Shown: positions 26,041 through 34,898 of the stretch, one piece after another
Layout of the letters: the number at the start of each line of letters is the position of its first letter
How positions within the stretch are numbered: position 1 is the stretch's first letter
Assembly: GCF_000472545.1 (NCBI RefSeq)
Contig: NZ_AWZV01000005.1
Location: 124,001 to 188,000 of the forward strand
Length of the DNA: 64,000 nt
Reading direction: 5' to 3'
From: Burkholderia sp. WSM2232
GTDB taxonomy: Bacteria; Pseudomonadota; Gammaproteobacteria; Burkholderiales; Burkholderiaceae
Made by a program: the position numbers and the translations under genes
Notes under the pieces: model-generated
Seen by the model: only the letters and a program-made list of their open reading frames with translations
Databases searched by the model: none
What the model was told of the DNA's origin: nothing

Positions 26041-26640
26041 GAACTTTGGACTAACATCGTTTTTGTTGATAATTTATATTATGTAAAGTTCCATGGGATT
26101 CCTGAAGTTGTCCAGCGCCGCAGCCTTCGATAAGACCACCGGCGAACCCTATATCTTTATGCAGTACTTCCCGGTCTTCAGCCAGAACGGAACGCGTAAG
26201 AACGTCGACGTGGACCCGCTATGGGACCGCGTGGAGGATGAACTGCGGGCGAGGAGTCTTCTTTGGTCTACCGGCATACTTGTCGTAGAACAAAATCAAA
26301 CTGTCACCGTTGCGACAATCAATCTGTCACAACGCGCAGTGCACCCGGTGAATCGCCCCGGACTTTGCGGAGGCTCCAACTTTTGAGAGAGGGTTAAGCA
26401 GGGATCCCGCCAGCATTAGGAGGCCTAGAGGTCTTCGACATGAATGAGTTCAGAGAGCAAGATCATATAGATCGTCACGGCGAAGCTGAAGCTGAGACTG
26501 GGGATGTACCTGCCACCGACTGGAATCCATTTCAAAAAAACCGACCGCAACTACGCCGGATGCAAAGCAGCGAACCACCCTTCATTTTCCACAATGCAGC
26601 GCCCGATCGTCCGCGGTTTCACAGACGCCGCCACGGGCAA
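26041..26640. other. Junction region with scrambled remnants, no intact gene
   Basis: Starts with a very AT-rich stretch (26050-26095). A 97-codon plus-strand frame (26093-26386) contains a protein-like piece (EPYIFMQYFPVFSQNGTRK) that I cannot assign and that may be the torso of a lost gene. Around 26348-26400 the sequence GAATCGCCCCGGACTTTGCG and following bases resemble the terminal inverted repeat of an IS3-family element, but no transposase follows. I read the region as layered insertion scars at the end of the biosynthetic island. Confidence 0.35.
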
Positions 26641-27894
26641 TCAAACGCTTCGATCGATCGAAAACAGTTCCCGGTTGATAAAGCCATCGACTTTGCGACG
26701 GATGTACGTGCCGTCCTGATTCGCGTAGACCGCATACCCAAGACGATCGTCAGAATTGCGAAGTCCTTGGATTTCTCGCGGCAAGCCGAAGGACTTTTGC
26801 CAGACAAACTCATCGTCATGGAGCGTGATCCGGCTTACATGGCCTGGCTGGTCGTCGGCCACGAAGCCGATACCCGCGTACCCGTTCCTAGTCGGGACTC
26901 CTTCGTCACCCAGCGGCAGATTCAGGTTCGCACGCACCATCATGCGAATCGGATCATAGCCGCGGGCCAGCGTCATGAGTTCTGCAATCATGTCGCCACC
27001 TGGCCGCGGATTCACTTCGATCACGTGAAAGCGCCCGTTTTTGACCTTGAATTCGACATGTGCAAACGTATTGCGTAAGTCGATCGCCGACATGACCGCG
27101 AACAGGCCGCGCGAAACCTCTTCTTCAACGTCAGCCTCAAACTGATGCGGAAAGATATGGGCGAGTTCGACGCAGCGTGGCGGCGGCGTGATGAACTTCT
27201 TCGTAATTCCAAGGATCCGCCACGCATCGGTTTGCGCATCCCAGACCATTTCGGCGCTAAACTCGTCGCCACCGATATATTCTTCGACGATGAACTTTCT
27301 CGATGACGAGTAGCCTCGACTGTTGACCGCCGGCAGGGTCAGGATATCGCTGACCGCTTCACGCATGTCCTCACGACATTCGCATATGCACACCGCCACG
27401 CTACCGTTCTCGTCTACGGGCTTGACCACGCAGGGAAAGCCGAAGGGCGGCTCGTCAATCGCTGCTTGCGCGGTTGCTTCATTGAAGACGATGTGGCGCA
27501 GCCCGTCACGTGTGCCTGCGAGTTTTTGCCGCAATACGCTCTTGAATCGGCATGCCAGCAACGCCGGCACTGATGGGTGAACACCATTTCCGAGATACTG
27601 ATTGACGATCGAAGACTGCAGCACTCGGAAATCGTCGAACGCCAAGCACGCGACGATCTTGCGCCCGTATCCATGAACGAAATCGAGGATCTTTCCAATA
27701 TCGTAGGTATCCACCAATGCAACCTCATCGGCAACATCGGTTGGATTGGTGACCGAATTTCGATACTCGCCAACGTCACGGCTCATGAATACCGTGCGAT
27801 AACCCAATTCCTTCAAATACCGAATCGCCGAATAGCCGTACCCCGACAAGTTCGACTCAAGGATCAATACAGCGTATTCCACTCTCAGCTCCAT
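26641..27894 (-). CDS. ATP-grasp ligase (amino-acid-ligase-like), last gene of N-N island
   Basis: 417-residue ATP-grasp enzyme. Visible elements are the nucleotide lysine region FPCVVKPVDENGSVAV, the second lysine or adenine loop FIVEEYIGGDEFSAEMV, and the metal-binding pair in HVEFKVKNGRFHVIEVNPRPGG. The size and order fit the L-amino-acid-ligase/carnosine-synthase-like group (BacD relatives), which join two carboxylate/amine partners through an acyl phosphate. It starts directly at the stop of the GST-like gene (TGAATG), so it is operon-coupled. In this context it probably couples the N-N-containing building block to an amino acid. Substrates are inferred only. Confidence 0.87.
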   Translation of the reverse strand: MELRVEYAVLILESNLSGYGYSAIRYLKELGYRTVFMSRDVGEYRNSVTNPTDVADEVALVDTYDIGKILDFVHGYGRKIVACLAFDDFRVLQSSIVNQYLGNGVHPSVPALLACRFKSVLRQKLAGTRDGLRHIVFNEATAQAAIDEPPFGFPCVVKPVDENGSVAVCICECREDMREAVSDILTLPAVNSRGYSSSRKFIVEEYIGGDEFSAEMVWDAQTDAWRILGITKKFITPPPRCVELAHIFPHQFEADVEEEVSRGLFAVMSAIDLRNTFAHVEFKVKNGRFHVIEVNPRPGGDMIAELMTLARGYDPIRMMVRANLNLPLGDEGVPTRNGYAGIGFVADDQPGHVSRITLHDDEFVWQKSFGLPREIQGLRNSDDRLGYAVYANQDGTYIRRKVDGFINRELFSIDRSV

Positions 27895-28587
27895 TCAAAT
27901 AAGTGGCAGATTGTTTGCGTGCCGCTCGAGTTCTGGTAGAACGACCGTTTCGCGATGTGCAGCATCGACCCAGTCGCGGTAAGACGCGCGGGACAGAACG
28001 AAATCTAAGTAAGCACCGATCGATGAGTCCGTCGTATCGAGATACGTCGACGCGCGTGACATCATCGGTAACACCATTGCATCGGCGACCGAGTAGGCAC
28101 CGAACAGGAACGGGCCACCAGACGCTTCCAGTGCTCGGCTCATGCTGCGCGTCAGACGCTCCCATTCGACGCGTACCGGCCCAGAGAGCGATACACGTCG
28201 CTCCATTTGCTTCGTGCACCAGAACGGCAACGTCGATCGTATCAATGCAAATTCGCTCTGTAGCTCGGTAGCGAGCGAACGCGCAAGCGATCTCATCAAC
28301 CGGTCTTGTGGCCAGAGGCGACCGTCGCAATACTCCTGCGACACATATTCGCAAATCGCGAGCGTTTCCCATACGACAATCGGCCCGTCGTGAAGAACGG
28401 GAACTCGCGACGACGGGTGGACGCGAGATGCCTGTTCCTTGAAGTCGTCGGTGAACTCCCTAGATCCCGGAATCGCTTCGAACGGGATCACGATGTCATC
28501 GAACGGGACCGCAGCTTCGCGCAGCAGCGACCACGGTCGCAATGACCACGACGAATATTTTCTGGTACCGCAATAGAGTTTCAGCAT
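27895..28587 (-). CDS. Glutathione S-transferase family protein
   Basis: 230 residues. N-terminal thioredoxin-fold domain with the GST signature YSSWSLRPWSLL (potential catalytic serines) and the cis-proline loop SRVPVLHDG; all-helical C-terminal domain with FLFGAYSVADAMVLPMM, where the conserved N-cap aspartate lies. The start could be GTG 28590 or ATG 28587; I use the ATG. It is packed tightly between the deacylase gene and the ATP-grasp gene. Within natural-product clusters such proteins detoxify electrophiles, isomerise, or transfer glutathione; here the role is unassigned. Confidence 0.87.
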   Translation of the reverse strand: MLKLYCGTRKYSSWSLRPWSLLREAAVPFDDIVIPFEAIPGSREFTDDFKEQASRVHPSSRVPVLHDGPIVVWETLAICEYVSQEYCDGRLWPQDRLMRSLARSLATELQSEFALIRSTLPFWCTKQMERRVSLSGPVRVEWERLTRSMSRALEASGGPFLFGAYSVADAMVLPMMSRASTYLDTTDSSIGAYLDFVLSRASYRDWVDAAHRETVVLPELERHANNLPLI

Positions 28588-28593
28588 CACCGG

Positions 28594-29538
28594 TTACCTA
28601 CCCGCATCTACGCCAACCGCGCACACGACATCCCCTTTGTTGATCGCCAGCGTATTGACGAAAAACAGAACAATCCCCTCGTCTTTTGCGAACGGAAAAT
28701 AGCCTCCGTCGCCTAGCAGTGAGTCGAGGCGACCGACCACCGCGCCGCGAGATATCTTCATTCCCGGCCGAATCTGCGGGTACCATAATCCGTCGAGTTC
28801 GGAAGTCAGCGTCTTGAGCGACAGTTCCTTCGGAACCTGCGGTGCCGGCTCGGCGTCCCCCCGCATCCCCAAATAAGCCATGACCCGGTGAATCCCATCC
28901 ACGAGTTGTTTCGCACATGCGTCATCAACACGGCCTGAATGTCCCGCCTCGACCAGGATGCCTGGCACGCCAACACTGGAACTCGCACGGCAACTGAACC
29001 CCTCGCGTGGCGCGTCGACCATATACGGCAGACCGAACATGGCCGCAAGCACGCGGCTCGTCTCATTTCTCGCGTCGAAGAAAGTGAAGGGCGTCAGCGC
29101 TTCACTGATGTCGCCGGAATGCACATCGATGTACGCGGTGGAAATCGATATAATTTTCGAAAACAAAGCGTGCGCTAGGCGGTCGCTCGCGCTGCCGTCG
29201 GGCGAACCCGGAAACAGCCGGTTGAGATTCTTGCCGTCGACGGGGTTCTCAGACACACTGCGCTTCTTGTATCCGGCCATGTTGAGAACCGGGATCACGA
29301 TCAGCGTCCCGCTTCGCAACTCCGCCTCCCTAGACAATCGAACCACCGCCTCGATACCGGTGTATTCGCTGGCATGCACACCGCCCGTTACAGTCAGTAC
29401 CGGGCCGGGTACTTCGGCACGTATTACGAGATATGGAATCGCATGCCGCATATCGTCGTCGACCACGAAATAGCCCCTGCTCGTACGCCCCAGCGGGAAC
29501 CGACTCAGGTCGAATTCATTAAGGTTGGTAATCGTCAT
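28594..29538 (-). CDS. Succinylglutamate desuccinylase/aspartoacylase-family zinc deacylase (DoeB-like)
   Basis: 314 residues from the ATG at 29538 (an upstream ATG at 29562 is possible). The M14-like zinc site is visible: HxxE in GGVHASEYTGIEA and the third ligand in YIDVHSGD; the substrate-binding NxxR-type stretch is KNLNRLFPG, and a general acid Glu is in GILVEAGHSG. The family removes N-acyl groups from amino acids; DoeB acts on N-acetyl-diaminobutyrate. Together with the diaminobutyrate-type aminotransferase three genes away, it suggests an N-acylated diamino acid intermediate or a late deprotection or activation step. This reading is inference. Confidence 0.86.
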   Translation of the reverse strand: MTITNLNEFDLSRFPLGRTSRGYFVVDDDMRHAIPYLVIRAEVPGPVLTVTGGVHASEYTGIEAVVRLSREAELRSGTLIVIPVLNMAGYKKRSVSENPVDGKNLNRLFPGSPDGSASDRLAHALFSKIISISTAYIDVHSGDISEALTPFTFFDARNETSRVLAAMFGLPYMVDAPREGFSCRASSSVGVPGILVEAGHSGRVDDACAKQLVDGIHRVMAYLGMRGDAEPAPQVPKELSLKTLTSELDGLWYPQIRPGMKISRGAVVGRLDSLLGDGGYFPFAKDEGIVLFFVNTLAINKGDVVCAVGVDAGR

Positions 29539-29599
29539 GCTTCTCTCAAAATAATTGAACATCGCTTCAATTTCTTAACGCCATGCTGATTAATTTGAC

Positions 29600-30832
29600 T
29601 CAATACGCGCCGGAGGCCACGCGCGCCTCTCGCCTACTGGCCAGCACGTGCAACGCCAAGACCCACAGGCAAATCATCGAAAGTATGGCGAACAATCCGG
29701 GACCACCCACGTACTGAAGAAGCGCACCGCCGAGCAGCGGCGCGATCGCGCTACCAAGTGAATACAGGTTACCGGCACCGAAGTAGCTACCTCGCATGTC
29801 GTCAGGTGTCAGGCGATCGATCTTCACGCTGAACGTAGGAAACACGATCAATTCCCCCAGACTCAGTACGATCGTTGCCAGCACGAGCAACGCGATATGC
29901 GTGACGCCGGCAAACGCAAAGCCGACCTGCGCGACGAATATCAATGACAGGCCTGCGGTCAGCCTCAGTTCGATCGAACGCGCTTCAAGCAGCCGCAGGA
30001 CTGGAAACTGCGCGATCGTCACGGTCGCAGCATTCACGGCGATCAACCAAGCGACGAGATGACGACCTCCGTCCGGATTGAACCGAGCGATATACTGGAC
30101 GAGCGTCGAGTCGAAATTTGCATAGACCAGTGCGACGAGCATGTTGCAGAGCAGGAGCGTCACGAAGGCCCGATGACCGAGGATCTGCGAGTACGCGTCG
30201 GCAAAACTGATCTGCTCGTCACAGTGAACTACCTTCGTGCCGCGCCCAATCTTGCGAAGCAGCAGCCAGAGCACCACGCCATAGACGAGATGAACGACGC
30301 TTACCGCCATGAACGTCGCAAACTGGGAGGCAATACCGGCGGTCACCCCGATCAACGCGCCCACTGCCACACCCACGTTCAGCGTGAAGTAGCGGAAATA
30401 GAGCGCGAACTCGCGGTCCCCCCCGTCCGTCACCCGATCCCCGATTAAGGCTTTACAGCAGGCCTCAAGGTGCGAGCCCCCCATGCTTATCGCTAGGATC
30501 GACGCGGAGTAGCCGATGAGCGAGTCACCTGCGCTCATCAGCACGTAACCTAACGCGGCAATCAGGGTGCTGATACTGATCACGGCCCTGCGCCCGTATT
30601 TGTCGGATAGGTAGCCTGCATAAATGCCGCTGAATGCGCCACAAGCTGTCGCTGCCGCAAGAAAGCCACCCACTGCGAACGCTGACAAGCCGAATTTCTC
30701 GAACAACGTAATCGAGAGGAACGGCCACGCCATGTAATAGCCACCGCGTGTCAGCAACGTCCCCAGCAGCATCACGTGGATTTCCGGCGGGAGCCGTCGA
30801 TAGCGTGACACCTGAAAGATTCTGTTTTTCAT
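29600..30832 (-). CDS. MFS transporter
   Basis: 410-residue inner-membrane carrier with about twelve hydrophobic segments. The loop 2-3 motif appears as GYLSDKYGRRAVI, and the first helices read HVMLLGTLLTRGGYYMAWPFL. The fold and length suit a drug/H+ antiporter or small-molecule exporter. As the only transporter in the ten-gene island it is the likely product exporter and self-protection factor. It lies 81 bases downstream of the aminotransferase gene. Confidence 0.87.
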   Translation of the reverse strand: MKNRIFQVSRYRRLPPEIHVMLLGTLLTRGGYYMAWPFLSITLFEKFGLSAFAVGGFLAAATACGAFSGIYAGYLSDKYGRRAVISISTLIAALGYVLMSAGDSLIGYSASILAISMGGSHLEACCKALIGDRVTDGGDREFALYFRYFTLNVGVAVGALIGVTAGIASQFATFMAVSVVHLVYGVVLWLLLRKIGRGTKVVHCDEQISFADAYSQILGHRAFVTLLLCNMLVALVYANFDSTLVQYIARFNPDGGRHLVAWLIAVNAATVTIAQFPVLRLLEARSIELRLTAGLSLIFVAQVGFAFAGVTHIALLVLATIVLSLGELIVFPTFSVKIDRLTPDDMRGSYFGAGNLYSLGSAIAPLLGGALLQYVGGPGLFAILSMICLWVLALHVLASRREARVASGAY

Positions 30833-30913
30833 CAGCTAGTTTCCACTCCCAACACGCCTGCCGCCGCCCGACGGTCGCTTCGAATGATCGACCGAAACGG
30901 CGGTCCGGCTCGA

Positions 30914-32230
30914 TCACAACGACGCCACGCACTCGTCGATCAGTTTGATCGATCGTTCGAGCAAGGTCGTGGGAATCGTGAGCGGCGGCATGAGCTTCAG
31001 CACTTCACCGCGTGGCCCCGACATCTCCATCACCACCGCCCGGTCGAACATCGCGGCGCGCACACGCATCGCGTCTTCAGGCCTCGCAAACTCGATTCCC
31101 TGAAACAGGCCGCGGCCCTTTCTCCGCACCAATAAATTTTGATGCTTCTTCAGAATCGTCTCCAATCCCGCATCCATGATTCGGATGTTCTCGTCGAGCT
31201 GCGTCAGGAAGTGCTTGTCCTTCCAATACGACAGTGCCGTCCGCGCGGCGACGAAGGCAAGGTTGTTACCGCGAAACGTCCCGTTATGCTCTCCCGGCGC
31301 CCAAACGTCGTACTTCGGCTTGATCAGTAAGATCGCCATCGGCAACCCGTTCCCGCTGATCGACTTCGAGAGGCAAATCAGATCCGGATGAAGGCCGAAC
31401 TTCTCGAAACTGAAGAACGTTCCGGTCCGGCCACATCCGGCCTGGATATCGTCGACGATAAACAACGCGCCGAGTTCGGTGGCCAGCTCCTGCATGCCGC
31501 GCAGCCATTCGGCAGACGCGACATTCAACCCACCCTCCCCCTGGACTGTCTCGACGATGAAAGCCGCAGGCTTCGCGTACCCCGAACTCGGGTCGGCAAA
31601 CAACTTGCGTGCATAAGCGATCGAATCGAAGTCGCCGTCGACGTAACCGTCGAACGGCAGACGAACGACATCGTTTAGCGAAACACCAGCGGCCGCACGC
31701 TTCAAGTCGTTCCCCGTGGCAGCGAGTGCGCCGAGCGAAACCCCATGGAACCCGTTAGTAAACGAAGCGACGATCGTGCGCCCCGTTGCCTTACGCGCCA
31801 GTTTCAACGCGGCTTCGACGGCATTGGTTCCTGTCGGTCCGGTGAACTGAATTCTGTACTCCATACCGCGCGGCAGGAGAACAATGCGTTGAAAATCGCG
31901 CAGGAATGCGACCTTGGCGGTGGTGGCGAGATCGAGACCTTGAACAACGCCATCGCTTTGCAGGTATTCGATTACCGCATTCTTGATACGCGCATCGTTG
32001 TGCCCATAGTTGACAGATCCGGCTCCGGCCAAGAGATCGATATAGGCGTTGCCGGTCTCGTCGTACAGCAACGAACCCTTTGCCGTCGAAAATACGGCTG
32101 GGAAACCTCGGGAATACGACCGCACGTTCGACTCGCCCCGTTCGATAATCATCATTCCGGGAGCGTTGTCTTCCGCGCAATACGTATTGTGTTGTGCGAC
32201 GTCACCTTGAAGCTTGTCTTCGATATACAT
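30914..32230 (-). CDS. Class III aminotransferase, diaminobutyrate-2-oxoglutarate (EctB/DABA-AT) type
   Basis: 438 residues from ATG 32230 (GTG 32236 is an alternative). The phosphate-binding stretch GPTGTNAVEAALKLARKATG and the PLP-lysine region LICLSKSISGNGLPMAILLIKP are those of EctB and DABA aminotransferases; the C-terminal EMSGPRGEVLKLMPPLTIP also fits. Such enzymes interconvert aspartate semialdehyde and L-2,4-diaminobutyrate using glutamate. No ectA or ectC is present, so this is not an ectoine operon. In the island it may supply a diamino acid substrate or process the semialdehyde released by the FAD oxidase next to it (18 bases upstream). Confidence 0.88.
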   Translation of the reverse strand: MYIEDKLQGDVAQHNTYCAEDNAPGMMIIERGESNVRSYSRGFPAVFSTAKGSLLYDETGNAYIDLLAGAGSVNYGHNDARIKNAVIEYLQSDGVVQGLDLATTAKVAFLRDFQRIVLLPRGMEYRIQFTGPTGTNAVEAALKLARKATGRTIVASFTNGFHGVSLGALAATGNDLKRAAAGVSLNDVVRLPFDGYVDGDFDSIAYARKLFADPSSGYAKPAAFIVETVQGEGGLNVASAEWLRGMQELATELGALFIVDDIQAGCGRTGTFFSFEKFGLHPDLICLSKSISGNGLPMAILLIKPKYDVWAPGEHNGTFRGNNLAFVAARTALSYWKDKHFLTQLDENIRIMDAGLETILKKHQNLLVRRKGRGLFQGIEFARPEDAMRVRAAMFDRAVVMEMSGPRGEVLKLMPPLTIPTTLLERSIKLIDECVASL

Positions 32231-32248
32231 AATCACCCCAGCAATACG

Positions 32249-33535
32249 CTAGTTTTGTTTCAGATCCTTCCGATCTTGTGCGCGATAGTAAGCACCGATC
32301 AGAGGCATAAAGGAGCGCCCAATCCGGTAGCTGATCGATGGGCCAATTGCGTCTGAAAAGAACGGGCAATGATTCCGATCGCCGTCGCTGATATAGTGAG
32401 CTAGCGCGAAGCCAGCAGACACTGAGGTCGGCACGCCGTGTCCGCAATACCCCCCAGCGAACAAGACGCGTCGGCTGACATGACCTAGGCGTGGAGTTCG
32501 ATCGCGTGTGAACGCGAGACGGCCGCCCCAGCAGGCAGCGACTGGCGGCAGTTCGACGACGCCACCGAACAACTGGCCCGCTGCCGCGATCAGTTCCTGC
32601 CCGACCACCTCGAAATCACCGTACGACGCCAGAGACTTCCGGCCGCCGAACAGAAGCGTCCCATCTTCTAGCAACCGGAAGTAGTTCGAGTAGTTACTGA
32701 TCGTGGATGCCACCTTTCCCGTCGGCAGCAAGCGTCTTTGAGCATCAGGCGACAACGGCTCCGTTGCTACGATGAAGCTTCCGATCGGAACAGTGAAGTG
32801 ATGCGCCCCGATACCCAAGGATTCGCTGTACCCGTTGGTTGCCACAACCACGCGCTGCGCCCGCACGATACCGTGTCGATGGCGCACTTCGATATCGGAC
32901 GAAGATTCACGAAGTCGAACAACCGGGACGTTCTCGTGAATGCTCGCGCCGTACTTCGACGCGATTCGCAGGAGTTCCCCGACCAGCTTGCGCGGGTTGA
33001 GACAGGCACTCGACCTGTCTGTGATCGCCGAAACGAACGCCGAACCGCCGATATGCTCTCGCAGCGCGTCGCCCTCCAGAAATTCGACTGGCAAACCGAA
33101 CACGTCACGCTGGATCTCGTAGTTGCGCCGCAGACGGTCCGTCTGACTTGCTGAACGTGCAAGCGACAGCCTTCCGCTCACCCGCCATTCGACATCCAAC
33201 TTTTCATCGTCGATGAGCTTTTGCACAGCGCCTACCGCGTGTTGGAACCATTGGTAATACCTGGCCCCTTCGTTGGGACCGTACACGTCCAGCACAGCCG
33301 ACGCCGACGCCGACGGGCCAGTAGTGCAGAAACCAGCGTTTCGCGAACTCGCGCCGTACCCGATCTCGCGTGCCTCGAGCAGCACGACGTCACGCCCGCT
33401 CTTTGCCAGCGCGTAGGCTGTCGCCAAGCCAGTAAAGCCACCGCCAACAACCACCGTATCCGTGACCGACGGTACCGCTCCTGCCATCGTCCCGATATGC
33501 GCCGGCCCTTGCCAGACAGGCACGCCGAAGTGCAC
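32249..33535 (-). CDS. FAD-dependent amine/D-amino-acid oxidase-type oxidoreductase (DAO family; Spb39/Tri27-like role proposed)
   Basis: 428 residues from a GTG at 33535, chosen because AGAGGA lies 6 bases before it and the frame upstream overlaps the previous gene. FAD-binding GxGxxG is TVVVGGGFTGLATAYALA, followed by the DAO-type loop GYGASSRNAGF; the C-terminal FAD segment is VLFAGGYCGHGVPTSVSAG. It is related to the glycine/gamma-glutamylputrescine oxidase group. In s56-p1 and triacsin pathways a DAO-family enzyme cleaves the hydrazine-linked lysine adduct to free hydrazinoacetate. Here it is encoded 28 bases after the N-monooxygenase, the same pairing, so that role is proposed by context. 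Confidence 0.87.
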   Translation of the reverse strand: MHFGVPVWQGPAHIGTMAGAVPSVTDTVVVGGGFTGLATAYALAKSGRDVVLLEAREIGYGASSRNAGFCTTGPSASASAVLDVYGPNEGARYYQWFQHAVGAVQKLIDDEKLDVEWRVSGRLSLARSASQTDRLRRNYEIQRDVFGLPVEFLEGDALREHIGGSAFVSAITDRSSACLNPRKLVGELLRIASKYGASIHENVPVVRLRESSSDIEVRHRHGIVRAQRVVVATNGYSESLGIGAHHFTVPIGSFIVATEPLSPDAQRRLLPTGKVASTISNYSNYFRLLEDGTLLFGGRKSLASYGDFEVVGQELIAAAGQLFGGVVELPPVAACWGGRLAFTRDRTPRLGHVSRRVLFAGGYCGHGVPTSVSAGFALAHYISDGDRNHCPFFSDAIGPSISYRIGRSFMPLIGAYYRAQDRKDLKQN

Positions 33536-33563
33536 CGCCGGTCCTCTCGACAACCCGCCCTCG

Positions 33564-34877
33564 TTAGCGCTCAACGGTCGCTCCCGTCGCCGTCCGCAAA
33601 GACGCCCGCAGAGCTGACGCAATCTCCCCCGCACGCAGCGATAGGATACTGAACGATCCTGCGTCGCCGAACCCGTGCGAAGACTCGCACAGTCCGTTCA
33701 CAAAAAATGGTGGCGTTACGTCAGCGTCTTCAGGCTGAAGCGAATAGTTGCGGTTGATGTGCAGACCGCCATTTTGATCGGCGACAAACGCGCCACGAAT
33801 ATCACGCATCAACGGGTGGATCGGCTCTTCGGCCAAGCCACGACCGAAGTTCTTAAAGCCGGTAGCCAAGACCACAGCATCTACCGCCAGCGACTTCCTG
33901 ACGCCGGTCAGCCGCTCGTGCACATCAATGCGATAGCGTTCACCGTCACGCTCGCATGCTTCGACGTCGTGACTACGATGAATCCGGATCGTCTCCTTGC
34001 CCTCAATCCTCTGCGCGTACAGCTTGAGGTAGAGCTTGTGGATCACGTCCCCGTCTGCCGACGAGTAGTTCGTGGCCTTCAGCTCGGCATTGAGCAGGCG
34101 CTTGCCTTCCGCGTTCGCGTTGTAGTAGTAGTCGACGAACTCCGGAAAATAGACCTCTTCGCTGAACGGACTCGTGTCCTTGAGACGGAACGAATAGGCG
34201 CGATGCACGGCGTGCACCGTCGAAGCCGGGAAACGAGCGGCTAGATCGAGTAGTAGCTCGACCGCGCTCTGGCTGCCTCCAACCACCGCGATGGCGCCCC
34301 CCGCTTCGAGTCTGGGTGTCACTCGAGCAATTGCTGTCTCGTAGCCGGTCAGATGGAAGACCCCCGGGCCGATCGTCGCTTGGAACACTTGCGGTATGTT
34401 CGGCGTGCGCCCCGGCGCCAGTACGACGCTGCGTGCGTACAAAGTCGCACCGCCGGCCTCGATCCGATAAAGCCGCTGGCCGTCAATCGTCGTCAGGCCG
34501 ATCGTATGCACTTCTATGCCATACCGTACGTCGCGCGCGAAGTGTCGAGCGACCCAAGCCACGTAGTCGGCGTACTCACGTCGCAGCGGGAATGTAATTC
34601 CTAGATTGAGGAAATCGAAGAGCCGGTCGTGGACGTGAAGGTAGTTAGTAAAGGAATAGTGGCTCCTCGGATTGGCCGGTGTAACCAGGTCGCGCAGCGG
34701 ATGATTCTGGATATCAGAGTCCGCCAACAGCATTTCCCGCTGCCATCCCGGCGAGGTGTGACGCTCGAGAAACACATAGCTTCCGTCGAAACCCTGCTCC
34801 TCGAGTGCGACGGCAAACGCGATATTGGCTGGTCCAAATCCGATGCCAACGAAATCCAGTATGTTCATGTCAGTCAT
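33564..34877 (-). CDS. Lysine/ornithine N-monooxygenase (SidA/IucD/PvdA family)
   Basis: 437-residue flavin- and NADPH-dependent N-hydroxylase. FAD site DFVGIGFGPANIAFAVAL; substrate or ring contact region LLADSDIQNHPLRDLVTPANPRS; NADPH site IAVVGGSQSAVELLLDL; DTSPFSEEVYFPEF and the C-terminal ATGF are all typical. The family hydroxylates the terminal amine of Lys, Orn or related diamines. No siderophore NRPS or hydroxamate acyltransferase is nearby; instead cupin, MetRS-like and FAD oxidase genes flank it, the setting in which an N6-hydroxylysine is turned into an N-N bond. The exact amine cannot be read. It starts 21 bases after the MetRS-like stop. Confidence 0.92.
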   Translation of the reverse strand: MTDMNILDFVGIGFGPANIAFAVALEEQGFDGSYVFLERHTSPGWQREMLLADSDIQNHPLRDLVTPANPRSHYSFTNYLHVHDRLFDFLNLGITFPLRREYADYVAWVARHFARDVRYGIEVHTIGLTTIDGQRLYRIEAGGATLYARSVVLAPGRTPNIPQVFQATIGPGVFHLTGYETAIARVTPRLEAGGAIAVVGGSQSAVELLLDLAARFPASTVHAVHRAYSFRLKDTSPFSEEVYFPEFVDYYYNANAEGKRLLNAELKATNYSSADGDVIHKLYLKLYAQRIEGKETIRIHRSHDVEACERDGERYRIDVHERLTGVRKSLAVDAVVLATGFKNFGRGLAEEPIHPLMRDIRGAFVADQNGGLHINRNYSLQPEDADVTPPFFVNGLCESSHGFGDAGSFSILSLRAGEIASALRASLRTATGATVER

Positions 34878-34898
34878 GATTTGTGCCCGTTTGCGGGA

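Noticed and set aside
30914..32230. Ectoine biosynthesis operon
   Set aside because: EctB-like aminotransferase only; no ectA acetyltransferase or ectC synthase in the window.
33564..34877. Hydroxamate siderophore locus
   Set aside because: No hydroxamate acyl/formyl-transferase, siderophore NRPS, TonB receptor or iron regulator is near the N-monooxygenase.
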